This document shows positions 37,455-46,131 of a DNA stretch of 64,000 nucleotides, one piece after another. Position 1 is the stretch's first letter; each line of letters starts with the position of its first letter. Position numbers and translations under genes: made by a program. Under the pieces are notes generated by a model that ran no database searches, was not told the DNA's origin, and was given only the letters and a program-made list of their open reading frames with translations. The stretch comes from Aquipseudomonas alcaligenes NBRC 14159. GTDB lineage: Bacteria; Pseudomonadota; Gammaproteobacteria; Pseudomonadales; Pseudomonadaceae. Location of the stretch: assembly GCF_000467105.1 (NCBI RefSeq), contig NZ_BATI01000024.1, positions 42,490-106,489 on the forward strand. The letters are read 5' to 3'.

Positions 37455-39548
37455 CTAAAAGCCGCTTTCTCTCACAGCCAATGCAGCAAGACGACGCAAA
37501 GCTGAACCCAGCACTGACTGTCGCCTACCCTCCAGCACCACAACCCCGCGCACAGGCTGGTCGGCGGCTGGCTGGTCATTCAGCAGGCTGAGGCGCACGC
37601 CGTACTGGGCATGGACCGGCTCGGCGCGTTGCTGGGCATTGCGTCGCACGGCCACCTGGCCGTGGTGGTCGGAGGCCAAGCTCTCCAATTCCAGGAAGGC
37701 GACGCCGGTGGTGTCCACCTCGTCCAGGCGCACCGGCAGGGCCGGCCGCGCCGGGTCGTCGGCGATGAAGCGGCCTTCGGTGCCCGGCGCGACCCGCCAG
37801 AGGTTCTCCTCGGCCAGGTAGCCACGCAGGCGCAACCCGGGGGCGATCACCCGAGCCAGGGGCTCACCGCTGTGCAGCCAGCGGCCCACTATCAGGTCCG
37901 GCGGCAGGTCGCGCACCACGCCTGCCAGGGACGCGCGCAATTGAAGGCGCTCGCGCTTGGCGGCCAGGCCGCGGTATTCGGCCACGGCCTCGGCCAACTG
38001 CTGCTCGATCACCCCTGTGTCGGCGGCGGTCTCGCTGCGCCCGGACTGGCGTCGCAATTGCAACTGGAGGATGTCGATCTCGCGGCGGACGATGCCCTGG
38101 CGCGCGTCCAGGTCAGGGGACTCCAGCTCCACCAGCAGAGCGCCCTGCTCCACCGTGTCGCCGTCCTTCACCCGCACCGCCTTGACCCGTGCACCTATCG
38201 GTGCGTGCAGAGTGCCGGTGCGCGCGGCCTCCAACATGGCCGGCACCTCTACGGCGTTACGCCAGGGCACCAGCAACGCCAGCAGCACCAGCCCCAGGGC
38301 CGAGCCGGTGAGCAGCACCTTGCGTGGGTCGGCCTGGTCGCGGCGTTGCCACCACTCGCCGAACTCCTTCCAGATCGGCAGGCCGATGAACCACACCAGC
38401 TCCACCAGCATCAGGAAGATGCCCAGCACCTTGAAGAACAGGTGATACACCGTCAGCGCGATACCAAAGAACAGCGCCGCACGCCAGATCCAGGCCCCGT
38501 AGCCCCACACCAGTAGACGCCGGCGCATAGCCTCGGGCCAGGGCTCGGGGGCCGGCTCGGCGTAGCCGAACAGCGCCTCGCGCAGTCGCCAGCGGCATAG
38601 GGCGAAGGCGCGGTTCTGTAGGTTCTCCACTTCCCACAGGTCGCTGAGCAGGAAGTAGCCGTCGAAGCGCATGAAGGGGTTGAGGTTGATCGCCAAGGTG
38701 GTGATCCAGGTGGCGCTGGAGAGCATGAAGGCCGCGGTGCGCAATGGCCCGTCCGGCAGCAACGACCAGGCCAGCAGCGCCAGCACCGCCAGCACCAGCT
38801 CGGCCAGCACCCCACCGGCGCCGATCAGCAGCCGCGAGCGGCGGTCCTGCACCCGCCAGGCGTCACTGACGTCGGTGTAGAACATCGGCAGCAGCACCAT
38901 GAAGGCCAGCCCCATGCTCTGCACTCGGCAGCCGGCGCGTTTGGCCATGAAGGCGTGGCCAAACTCGTGGCAGAGCTTGGCAAAGGTCAGCGCGATGCCG
39001 AAGGCCAGGGCGCCACCCAGACTGAACAGGTGCGGGAAGGTGGCCAGGTAGCGCTCCCAGTCCCTCGCCACCAGGAACAACCCGAACAACAGGATCACCG
39101 GCAGCCCACACCGCAGCAGCCAGGGCCCGTTGCGTTCCAGCACCGGCCAGGCACGATTGAGGAAGCGGTCCGGCCGCCACAGCGGGATGCGGAAGAATAG
39201 GTACTGGTGTAGCACCTGCTGCCACAGGCTGCGCCGCGTGCTGGCGCGCTTGAGGCTGTAGCTGGCGCGCTGCTCCGGGTCGAGGGCGGCGATCAGGTCG
39301 TGCCCGCGCAGGAAGCGCAGCATCTGCTCCAACTCACCGGCCCCGAGTGGCGCGCCCGGCTCGGCGTTGGCTGCTGCCAGCACCGCGCGGGGATCACCCA
39401 GAGACCAGTGGCGCAGCAAGCGCACGGCCGCCGCACCGAGCTTGAAATAGCGGCCGCGCAGCGGGTCGGCCAGGGTCCATTGCGGGGCGCCCTGGCGGGT
39501 TGGCGCAGCGGCGGACAGCTGCAAGTCGGAACGCAGGGCCGGCAGCAT
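37455..39548 (-). CDS. M50-type membrane metalloprotease fused to a HlyD/biotinyl-lipoyl domain, PqqD-like N-terminus
   Basis: A protein of about 697 residues (numbered from the GTG at 39551). Residues about 20-90 (DPLRGRYFKLGAAAVRLLRHW, then ELEQMLRFLRGHDLI) resemble PqqD-like peptide-binding domains. A multi-helix membrane part follows with the zinc motif HEFGH (195-199) and the second S2P-type motif NLNPFMRFDGYF (D297). After a last helix near 414-430 comes an adaptor domain (LHAPIGARVKAVRVKDGDTVEQG, about 449-470) with a coiled coil. It resembles YydH-type putative peptide zinc metalloproteases. ATG 39548 shares a base with the upstream stop (TGATG). It may bind or cut the giant protein's leader; that is a hypothesis. 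Confidence 0.88.
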   Translation of the reverse strand: MLPALRSDLQLSAAAPTRQGAPQWTLADPLRGRYFKLGAAAVRLLRHWSLGDPRAVLAAANAEPGAPLGAGELEQMLRFLRGHDLIAALDPEQRASYSLKRASTRRSLWQQVLHQYLFFRIPLWRPDRFLNRAWPVLERNGPWLLRCGLPVILLFGLFLVARDWERYLATFPHLFSLGGALAFGIALTFAKLCHEFGHAFMAKRAGCRVQSMGLAFMVLLPMFYTDVSDAWRVQDRRSRLLIGAGGVLAELVLAVLALLAWSLLPDGPLRTAAFMLSSATWITTLAINLNPFMRFDGYFLLSDLWEVENLQNRAFALCRWRLREALFGYAEPAPEPWPEAMRRRLLVWGYGAWIWRAALFFGIALTVYHLFFKVLGIFLMLVELVWFIGLPIWKEFGEWWQRRDQADPRKVLLTGSALGLVLLALLVPWRNAVEVPAMLEAARTGTLHAPIGARVKAVRVKDGDTVEQGALLVELESPDLDARQGIVRREIDILQLQLRRQSGRSETAADTGVIEQQLAEAVAEYRGLAAKRERLQLRASLAGVVRDLPPDLIVGRWLHSGEPLARVIAPGLRLRGYLAEENLWRVAPGTEGRFIADDPARPALPVRLDEVDTTGVAFLELESLASDHHGQVAVRRNAQQRAEPVHAQYGVRLSLLNDQPAADQPVRGVVVLEGRRQSVLGSALRRLAALAVRESGF

Positions 39549-40867
39549 CACAACCCCAGATTCTGGCGCAGCGCCGCCAGGGGCCGGCGCAGCAGATAAT
39601 AGGCCAGCGGCGCACGGGCGCCGAACAGCTTGGCGGTGCCGCGCAGACCGATGCGCGGCGGGGCGTCGGCGAAGGCCGCGTCGAGGCGGTAGGCAAGTTG
39701 CCCGGCGGCGGTGGCCTGGGCCTCGTAGGCGGCACGCTCCAGGCGCGCGTCGTGCCGGTTGAGCGGGTCGCTGTCGAGGAACAGCGCCACCTCAGCGCCG
39801 GGCTCCAGGGCGATGGCATCGCCCACCGGCAGCTCGATGCGCAGTTCGGCCTGGGCCGGGTCGGCGATCTGCATCAGTCGCTCGCCGGTCTGCACCGGCT
39901 TGCCGGTGAGGCGCTCGGCATCGGCGAACACGGCGATACCGGCGCGCTCGGCACGGACTTCGCTGCGGGCCAGCAACTGCCTGGCGTAGTCGCGCTCGGC
40001 GCGCTTCTGCTCCACGCGGGCAGCCAGCAGGTCGATGCGCGCGCTGGACTCGGCATCGGCGAAGGCGCGCTGGCTGTTGGCTTTCAGCTCCGCCTCGGCC
40101 ACCCCCAGGGCGCGTTCGGCGACATCGGCCTGGGCCTTGAGGGTGGTGGCGTCGAAGAGTACCAGCAGGTCACCGGCGGCGACGCTCTGGTTGGGCTTGA
40201 CGAGGAATTGGGCGATTACCCCGTCCAGCGGCGCGGCCACCACACGGCCGCCCTGGGGCACCACTTCGGCGGGTGCCAGCACCGACTGGCGCACCGGCAC
40301 CAGCAGCACCAGGGCCAGCGCGGCGGCCAGCGCCAGGAGCTTCTTCTTCGGCCAGCGCAGGCGCCAGGGCTTGCGCGGCTGCAGGGCCAGCCAGGCGTGA
40401 CCATAGGTGCCGCCCAGTTGTACCAACAGAGCCTGCTCGGCCTCGCTCCAGGGGGTGTCGCGGGCGATCCACAGGCCGCCGAACACGGCGCCCTGGCGGT
40501 CCTTCAGCGGCAGCCAGAAGGCGTGGGGCGCGGACAGCGACTGCCAGTCGTCGCGGCTGCTCTCGTCCAGCGCGGCCGGGTCGACCATGCAGGGCTCGCC
40601 CAGCAGGCCAATGGCTAGGCGCGGCCCCGCCGCCCGTTCGACGAAGGCGACGAAGGGGGCATTAGGCTCTACCACGCTGATGCCGGTTAGGGCACGGACC
40701 TTGCCGGCAATCAACAGTGCCGCATGGCGGTAGCCGAACAGACCCTGGCCGTCGTTGACCATGGCGAAGGCCAGTTGCTCTGTCGTAGCGGCCTGTCGGG
40801 CCTGGGCCTGTAGGCTGAGGAAGACCGCGAAGACACGCTCAGCAAAACCGGGCACCGGTGCGTTCAT
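39548..40867 (-). CDS. HlyD-family adaptor with cytoplasmic GAF-like domain
   Basis: A 439-residue membrane-fusion protein. Residues about 1-160 look like a degenerate GAF domain (GYRHAALLIAGKV, FWLPLKDRQGAVFGGLWIAR). One membrane helix follows (KKLLALAAALALVLLVPV). The periplasmic part has a lipoyl half-motif (VVAAPLDGVIAQFLVKPNQSV), a helical hairpin with many Ala/Arg/Glu, and a beta-barrel part. It overlaps the upstream adaptor by 4 bp (ATGA) and the downstream M50 gene by 1 bp. A GAF sensor on a HlyD protein suggests gating by a cytosolic ligand; this is inference. Confidence 0.87.
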   Translation of the reverse strand: MNAPVPGFAERVFAVFLSLQAQARQAATTEQLAFAMVNDGQGLFGYRHAALLIAGKVRALTGISVVEPNAPFVAFVERAAGPRLAIGLLGEPCMVDPAALDESSRDDWQSLSAPHAFWLPLKDRQGAVFGGLWIARDTPWSEAEQALLVQLGGTYGHAWLALQPRKPWRLRWPKKKLLALAAALALVLLVPVRQSVLAPAEVVPQGGRVVAAPLDGVIAQFLVKPNQSVAAGDLLVLFDATTLKAQADVAERALGVAEAELKANSQRAFADAESSARIDLLAARVEQKRAERDYARQLLARSEVRAERAGIAVFADAERLTGKPVQTGERLMQIADPAQAELRIELPVGDAIALEPGAEVALFLDSDPLNRHDARLERAAYEAQATAAGQLAYRLDAAFADAPPRIGLRGTAKLFGARAPLAYYLLRRPLAALRQNLGL

Positions 40868-41643
40868 CGCGCCTCCGGGAAGCGCGCACTACCGCTCATG
40901 CCGGCCACCAGGCCCTGTGCACCCTCGGGCAGTCCACCGATCAGCAGCAGCGTCTGGCTGCCTTCGTCGATGCGCGCGCCCAGGCGCTTGACCTCTGCCT
41001 TGAGCGGCGTGCCAGTCTCGTCGGGGATGAACTCGAAGGGCTGGCCCGGCTTGAGGGCACCGATCCAGCGCGAGGGCACCAGCAGGTGGATCTCCAGGGT
41101 GCGGTTGTCCACCACCTCCAGCAGCGGCGCGCCGCCGGGCACGCTCTCATGGGGCTGCACGCGGCGGTTGACCACCTGGCCGTCGTAGGGGGCCTTCACC
41201 TGGCAGCGCTGCACCTGCACCTGGTAGACCTGGGCCTCGGCCTGGGATTGCGCCTGGCGCGCCTCTGCCAGGGCCACCTCGAAGCGGCCGACGGAGTTGA
41301 GCGCGGCCAGTTGCTGCTTGTTCTTCAGCTCCTCGCGGGCAGCACGACTTGCAGCGTTCGCGGCGTTGAGCTGTGCCTGATAGGCACTGCAGTCGAAACG
41401 AACCAAAACATCACCCTTGGCGAAGCGCTGAGCTTCAGCAAACGGCATGTCAACGATGCGCCCGGCAAGTTCACTGGACAAAACCGCCTGATCACGGGCC
41501 TTCAAAACACCTCGGATCTGGCGTGTTTCTGAATGATTTTCCGACACAACGAGAGGGTCAAGCAGAGCCTCTTGAGCATAGAGCCCTTGACTGTGCATCG
41601 TAGCGATTGAACCAAGTACCAAGCCGAAAACGTAAAGCCGCAT
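40864..41643 (-). CDS. Periplasmic adaptor (HlyD/RND-MFP type)
   Basis: A 259-residue protein with a signal peptide (MRLYVFGLVLGSIATMHSQG, cut near YAQ-EA). The mature part has the lipoyl halves ARDQAVLSSELAGRIVDMPF and APYDGQVVNRRVQPHE around a short coiled coil, then a beta-barrel domain. It is smaller than most adaptors. It is the first gene of a tightly overlapping three-gene operon with the GAF-HlyD and M50-HlyD proteins. ATG 41643 is chosen because the signal peptide begins there; the frame is open further upstream to 42054 across the divergent dusA start, which is not credible coding. Confidence 0.88.
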   Translation of the reverse strand: MRLYVFGLVLGSIATMHSQGLYAQEALLDPLVVSENHSETRQIRGVLKARDQAVLSSELAGRIVDMPFAEAQRFAKGDVLVRFDCSAYQAQLNAANAASRAAREELKNKQQLAALNSVGRFEVALAEARQAQSQAEAQVYQVQVQRCQVKAPYDGQVVNRRVQPHESVPGGAPLLEVVDNRTLEIHLLVPSRWIGALKPGQPFEFIPDETGTPLKAEVKRLGARIDEGSQTLLLIGGLPEGAQGLVAGMSGSARFPEAR

Positions 41644-41781
41644 CGTACATCCTTGTTTACCAGAGCCACAGTGCGAAGCAAAACCACCTTCAACAGCGAA
41701 GGTAGGACAACTATATAATGCCCAAAACTCCATGCTTCGTGTGCTACTAAAGGCACTTGTAGAAGCCAAAACGGCACCCTG
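41644..41781. other. Divergent promoter region between the adaptor operon and dusA
   Basis: 138 bp, AT-richer than the flanks, with no gene. It must hold promoters for both directions. The first part of dusA just to the right (41815-41855) is the stretch used as attachment site by dusA-integrating elements in other bacteria. Confidence 0.5.
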
Positions 41782-42777
41782 ATGAGCGCTTTCACTATAA
41801 ATCAACGAGCTGTAGCAAGACGTTTCTCCGTCGCCCCGATGATGGATTGGACCGACCGCCATTGCCGCTTCTTCCTGCGCCAGTTGTCCAGCCGCGCCCT
41901 GCTCTACACAGAGATGGTCACCACCGGCGCCCTGCTGCATGGCGATACCCAGCGCTTCCTGCGCTACCACGATTGCGAACACCCGCTGGCCTTGCAGCTG
42001 GGCGGCAGCAACCCGGCGGATCTGGCTGCATGCGCGCGCCTGGCGCAGGCGCATGGCTATGACGAGGTCAACCTAAACGTCGGCTGCCCCAGCGACCGGG
42101 TGCAGAACAACATGATCGGCGCCTGCCTGATGGGCCATCCGCAGCTGGTGGCCGATTGCGTCAGGGCCATGCGCGATGCGGTGGACATCCCGGTCACGGT
42201 CAAGCACCGCATCGGCATCAACGGCCGCGACAGCTACGCCGAGCTGTGCGAATTCGTCGGCACCGTGCGCGAGGCTGGCTGCACCAGCTTCACCGTGCAC
42301 GCGCGCATCGCCATTCTCGAAGGACTGTCGCCCAAGGAGAACCGCGAGATCCCGCCGTTGCGCTACGAGGTCGCCGCGCAGCTCAAGCAGGACTTCCCGG
42401 ACCTGGAGATCATCCTCAACGGCGGCATCAAGACGCTCGAAGAGTGCCAGCAGCACCTGCAGACCTTCGACGGCGTGATGCTTGGCCGCGAGGCCTACCA
42501 CAATCCCTATCTGCTGGCGCAGGTCGACCAGCAGCTATTCGGCCTGGACCGCCCGGTGATCAGCCGCGCCGAGGCACTGACGCGCATGCGCCCCTATATC
42601 GAGCGACACCTCGCCGAGGGCGGCGCCATGCACCACATCACCCGCCATGTGCTGGGCCTGGCCCAGGGCTTTCCGGGAGCGCGGCGCTTCCGCCAGTTGC
42701 TCTCGGTGGACGTGCACAAGACCTCCGACCCCCTGGCCCTGCTCGACCAAGCCATCGAACTGCTCGCCGGCCACTGA
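41782..42777 (+). CDS. dusA: tRNA-dihydrouridine(20/20a) synthase DusA
   Basis: A 331-residue FMN enzyme that reduces U20/U20a in tRNA D-loops. It has the Dus start RFSVAPMMDWTDRHCR, the catalytic cysteine C102 in NVGCPSDRVQ, and the FMN-phosphate region NGGIKT. The ribosome site is weak, so a slightly later start is possible. It is divergent from the adaptor operon and followed by tal. Confidence 0.95.
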   Translation: MSAFTINQRAVARRFSVAPMMDWTDRHCRFFLRQLSSRALLYTEMVTTGALLHGDTQRFLRYHDCEHPLALQLGGSNPADLAACARLAQAHGYDEVNLNVGCPSDRVQNNMIGACLMGHPQLVADCVRAMRDAVDIPVTVKHRIGINGRDSYAELCEFVGTVREAGCTSFTVHARIAILEGLSPKENREIPPLRYEVAAQLKQDFPDLEIILNGGIKTLEECQQHLQTFDGVMLGREAYHNPYLLAQVDQQLFGLDRPVISRAEALTRMRPYIERHLAEGGAMHHITRHVLGLAQGFPGARRFRQLLSVDVHKTSDPLALLDQAIELLAGH

Positions 42778-42901
42778 AACGGTCATTCCAGCGCGCGTGG
42801 CAGCGCTTCTCTCCCCCAGCAGCGGAAAAGCCCGAGCCAGACGTTGAAGCGCCCCGCGTGGCTCGGGTAAGGTCGGGGTCATGCAACGACAGGGCCTCGT
42901 C

Positions 42902-43825
42902 ATGACCTCCAAGCTGGAACAACTCAAGCAGTACACCACCGTGGTCGCCGACACCGGCGACCTCGACGCCATCAGCCGACTCAAGCCGGTGGATGCCACC
43001 ACCAACCCCTCGCTGCTGCTCAAGGCCGCCGCCCTGCCACGCTATGCCGAGCTGCTCGACCAGGCCGTGGCCGGCTGCGCTGGCGACCCGGGCCTGGCCT
43101 GCGACCGCTTCGGCGTGGCCGTCGGCCAGGAAATCCTCAAGGTGATTCCGGGGCGCATCTCCACCGAGGTGGACGCCCGCCTGTCCTTCGACACCCAGGC
43201 CACCCTGCGCCGCGCCGAGCGCCTTGTCGGCCTCTACGACCAGGCCGGTATCGGCCGCGAGCGCGTGCTGATCAAGATCGCCTCGACCTGGGAGGGCATC
43301 CGCGCCGCCGAGCAACTGGAAAAGGCCGGCATCCAGACCAACCTGACCCTGCTGTTCTCCTTCGCCCAGGCCGTGGCCTGTGCCGAGGCCGGGGTATTCC
43401 TTATCTCGCCCTTCGTCGGACGTATCTACGACTGGTACAAGAAGGCCGAGGGCCGCGACTTCGTCGGCGCCGAGGACCCGGGCGTGAAGTCCGTGTCGCG
43501 CATCTACCAGTACTACAAGGCCAACGGCTACGGCACCGTGGTGATGGGCGCAAGCTTCCGCAACCTGGGGCAGATCGAGCAGCTGGCCGGCTGCGACCGC
43601 CTGACCATCAGCCCAGAGCTGCTGCAGCAGCTGGCCGACGACCAGGGCCAGTTGCCGCGCATCCTCACCCCCGGCACTGGCGAAGCACGCCAGGCACTGG
43701 ACGAGAGCGCCTTCCGCTGGGCCATGAACGAAGACGCCATGGCCACCGAGAAGCTGGCCGAAGGCATCCGCCTGTTCGCCCGCGACCAGGAAAAACTGGA
43801 GGCGCTGCTGGCCGCTCGCCGCTAG
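42902..43825 (+). CDS. tal: Transaldolase
   Basis: A 307-residue pentose-phosphate enzyme that exchanges a dihydroxyacetone unit between sugar phosphates. The Schiff-base lysine is K125 ([12 protein letters not shown]), with DATTNPSLL near the N-terminus and LISPFVGRI later. I start at MTSKLEQL (42902), which matches the family length; an ATG 21 bp upstream is also in frame. A strong terminator follows. Confidence 0.96.
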   Translation: MTSKLEQLKQYTTVVADTGDLDAISRLKPVDATTNPSLLLKAAALPRYAELLDQAVAGCAGDPGLACDRFGVAVGQEILKVIPGRISTEVDARLSFDTQATLRRAERLVGLYDQAGIGRERVLIKIASTWEGIRAAEQLEKAGIQTNLTLLFSFAQAVACAEAGVFLISPFVGRIYDWYKKAEGRDFVGAEDPGVKSVSRIYQYYKANGYGTVVMGASFRNLGQIEQLAGCDRLTISPELLQQLADDQGQLPRILTPGTGEARQALDESAFRWAMNEDAMATEKLAEGIRLFARDQEKLEALLAARR

Positions 43826-43838
43826 TCCCGGCGCAAAC

Positions 43839-43875
43839 AAAAAGGGCGATATCCGCGGGGATATCGCCCTTTTTT
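43839..43875. terminator. Bidirectional terminator between tal and rssC
   Basis: The stem AAAGGGCGATATCC pairs with GGATATCGCCCTTT around GCGG and is flanked by A and T runs. It serves both convergent genes. Confidence 0.9.
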
Positions 43876-43892
43876 AATGCGCGTTGGCTCGG

Positions 43893-44387
43893 TCAGCTGC
43901 GCTCGAGCGCGTTCACCAGGTCGTGAAAGGCCTCGCGGTTGGACTCGTTGAGCCCCATCAGGATGCGGTGCGCTTCCAGTACCTTGGCCTTGACCACCTC
44001 TTCCGACTGATCCTGCGACGGCAGGTCACTCAGGCACTCCGGGCAGGGAATCGGGCGATCGACGATGTTGAACACCTGATCGAAGCCCATCGACTGCAAC
44101 AGACGGGTGATGTCCTCGTGGGTGGTGACCACGGTGGGCAACAGGCCGATCTTCTGCCGCGACAGAATGGACAGCTTGGCCAGCAGCCCGAGAGTGGTGC
44201 TATCGATACTGCGGGTTTCCGTCAGATCGATCACGATCGCCGAGAAATTCAGCGCCGAGAAGATTTTTTCGATTGTTGAATCCAGCGCCGAACACAGGGT
44301 CAGGCGGACTTCGCCAATGAACTTCAGAACGAAGGTACCGTCCTGCTCGGCGAACTGGATCCTACCGGGGCTATTCCCAGGATTCAT
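43893..44387 (-). CDS. rssC: STAS-domain anti-sigma factor antagonist (RssC/PA2797-like)
   Basis: A 164-residue cytoplasmic protein. A STAS domain fills the first 110 residues, with the phosphorylatable serine in SIDSTTLG (S63 by comparison with SpoIIAA). The C-terminal extension carries CPEC (possible metal or redox pair). Its ATG overlaps the rssB stop (ATGA), so it is co-translated with the PP2C-type regulator that could dephosphorylate it in a partner-switching circuit. Family comparison only; the target kinase is not in the window. Confidence 0.85.
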   Translation of the reverse strand: MNPGNSPGRIQFAEQDGTFVLKFIGEVRLTLCSALDSTIEKIFSALNFSAIVIDLTETRSIDSTTLGLLAKLSILSRQKIGLLPTVVTTHEDITRLLQSMGFDQVFNIVDRPIPCPECLSDLPSQDQSEEVVKAKVLEAHRILMGLNESNREAFHDLVNALERS

Positions 44388-45568
44388 GCAAGGTTCCTGC
44401 TCAACACCAGCAAGGCAATATCATCCGGCATATCGCGCAGATTGGCCAGCCCGAACACCTGGCGCAGGCCATCCAGCGTGCCTCCGGCCTCGCTGACCAG
44501 TCTGGGCAGCGCGGCTTCCTTCTCTTTGAGCGTGTCGCCGGGCAAAAGGTCCAGAATGCCGTCGGACATCATGCTCAGGCTGAAGGATGGCGGCAGCTGC
44601 ATCACCAGGTCGTTGTAACTGGCCTCTTCGAACAACCCCACCGGCAGACCACGACCTTCTAGATAGCGGGCCTCGCCCTCGCTGAACAGCACCGGCAGCG
44701 GCAGATGCCCGCCGATGCTGTAGGTCAGCTGACCACTCTGCAGGTCGATCACCCCGCCCAGCATGGTCACATGCTTGCCCAGCTTGCAGTTGATCAGGCC
44801 ACGGTTGATATGGCCGAGCACATCGGACGGCTTGAACTCGGGCAACACGCCATTACGCCGCCACTCGTAGAGCAGACGCGTGGTCATGAACTTGAGCAGC
44901 ACGGTGACGAAGGCCGAAGAAGCGCCATGGCCGGAAACGTCGGCCAGGTAGAAGGCGACCCGGTGCTCGTCGACACGGAAGTAGTCGGCGAAATCGCCGG
45001 ACAGGTACAGCGACGGAATGATCTGATGGGCGAAATGCAGGCCGTCCGCCTCCCAGGGCGTGGTCGGCAGCATGTTCATCTGCACCTGACGCCCGGCGTT
45101 CTGATCTTCCTGCAGCAGGTGCAGGCTGGCCTGCAACTCGCGGTTGGCCGCCTCCAGCTTCTCGCGGTAGCGCTGGTTCTCCAGGCGCAGGCGCGACCGA
45201 TCCAGCGCGCGATGCACCGAGTGCTCCAGCACGGCCAGGTCTTCGAGGGGTTTGATCAGGTAGTCGGCAGCGCCCAGACGCAGGGCTTCCACCGCGTCGC
45301 TCATGACCCCGGCACCGGACACCACGATGACCGGCATCTCGCTGTTGATCTGACTAATCCGGCGGATCAGTTCGAGGCCGTCGATCTGCGGCATGCGCAG
45401 GTCGCAGATGATCAGGTCGGGCTGTTCGCGTTCGAACACTTCCAGCCCCTGCAGCCCGTTTCCGGCCTGCAGCACCTGGAAACTACTGTCCTCTAGATAG
45501 GCGGCGAGACTCGCTCGCACCACCTCGTCATCATCGATAAGCAGCAGCTTGGCGCTGGGTTTGTGCAT
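44384..45568 (-). CDS. rssB: Response regulator with PP2C phosphatase domain (RssB-like)
   Basis: A 394-residue protein. The receiver has phospho-acceptor D56 (IICDLRMP), then a coiled-coil linker and a PP2C/SpoIIE-type phosphatase domain with metal-binding Asp residues in GDFADYF, ADVSGHG, MMSDGILD and DDIALLV. RssB in enteric bacteria delivers RpoS to ClpXP; Pseudomonas RssB has this added PP2C part. The start MHKPSAKLLLIDDD gives the usual 394-residue length. It is paired with rssC. Confidence 0.87.
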   Translation of the reverse strand: MHKPSAKLLLIDDDEVVRASLAAYLEDSSFQVLQAGNGLQGLEVFEREQPDLIICDLRMPQIDGLELIRRISQINSEMPVIVVSGAGVMSDAVEALRLGAADYLIKPLEDLAVLEHSVHRALDRSRLRLENQRYREKLEAANRELQASLHLLQEDQNAGRQVQMNMLPTTPWEADGLHFAHQIIPSLYLSGDFADYFRVDEHRVAFYLADVSGHGASSAFVTVLLKFMTTRLLYEWRRNGVLPEFKPSDVLGHINRGLINCKLGKHVTMLGGVIDLQSGQLTYSIGGHLPLPVLFSEGEARYLEGRGLPVGLFEEASYNDLVMQLPPSFSLSMMSDGILDLLPGDTLKEKEAALPRLVSEAGGTLDGLRQVFGLANLRDMPDDIALLVLSRNLA

Positions 45569-45782
45569 GGGCCATCCAGGCAAACGACGCCGGAAAATGA
45601 TTGAATTTGCCATCCGCACACAGAAAAACAGCTGTACTCGGACGATTCACGGCGCAGACGGTACTCCCATCTTCCAGGTGATTCAAGCCGCCTGCCGATT
45701 GTCGCCCAGCGCCTTTACACCTCAAATCGGCGGGGGTTATAAGACCCTCGGGGAGCGCCCTTAAAACAAGAGGATAGGGTCC

Positions 45783-46082
45783 ATGAGCCAGAATGATCGT
45801 GCCTACAGCGAGAAGCGTGACTTCATCCGCATGCAACTCGAAACCCCGGTCACCCTGCATCACGCCGGCAAGGAAATCCAGGCCCTGTGCCTCGACCTGT
45901 CCAGCACCGGTATGCAGGTGGAGGCCAACTGCCAGGTCGCCATGGGTGACCAGGTGAAAGTGCACATTCCGTCCGAACACAGCGAACTCAAGGGCCTCGA
46001 CGCCCACGCCGAAGTGGTGCGCGTTACCCCACTCGAAGATGGCCGCACAGCGATCGGCCTGGCGATACTGTCGATGAGTTGA
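45783..46082 (+). CDS. PilZ-domain c-di-GMP-binding protein
   Basis: A 99-residue single-domain protein. The two PilZ motifs can be seen: the Arg-rich EKRDFIRMQL and DLSSTGMQV. It should bind cyclic di-GMP. AGAGGAT lies 8 bases before the ATG. It is divergent from rssB and convergent with mlaA. Its output partner is unknown; the HD-GYP protein at 4094-5164 is the only c-di-GMP enzyme in the window. Confidence 0.9.
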   Translation: MSQNDRAYSEKRDFIRMQLETPVTLHHAGKEIQALCLDLSSTGMQVEANCQVAMGDQVKVHIPSEHSELKGLDAHAEVVRVTPLEDGRTAIGLAILSMS

Positions 46083-46086
46083 AACG

Positions 46087-46112
46087 AGAAAGGCGGCCTA
46101 GGCCGCCTTTCT
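46087..46112. terminator. Bidirectional terminator between PilZ gene and mlaA
   Basis: The perfect 12-bp stem AGAAAGGCGGCC/GGCCGCCTTTCT has a 2-base loop and lies between two convergent genes. Confidence 0.85.
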
Positions 46113-46131
46113 GCTGTTTGCGCTGGACGAA

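Noticed and set aside
25851..41643. RTX/LapA-type type I secretion system
   Set aside because: No RTX nonapeptides are visible, and no ABC exporter ATPase or LapG/LapD genes are nearby. The parts differ from the Lap system.
40864..42054. Longer adaptor starting upstream of 41643
   Set aside because: The extension runs antisense through the dusA start. The signal peptide at 41643 marks the true N-terminus.
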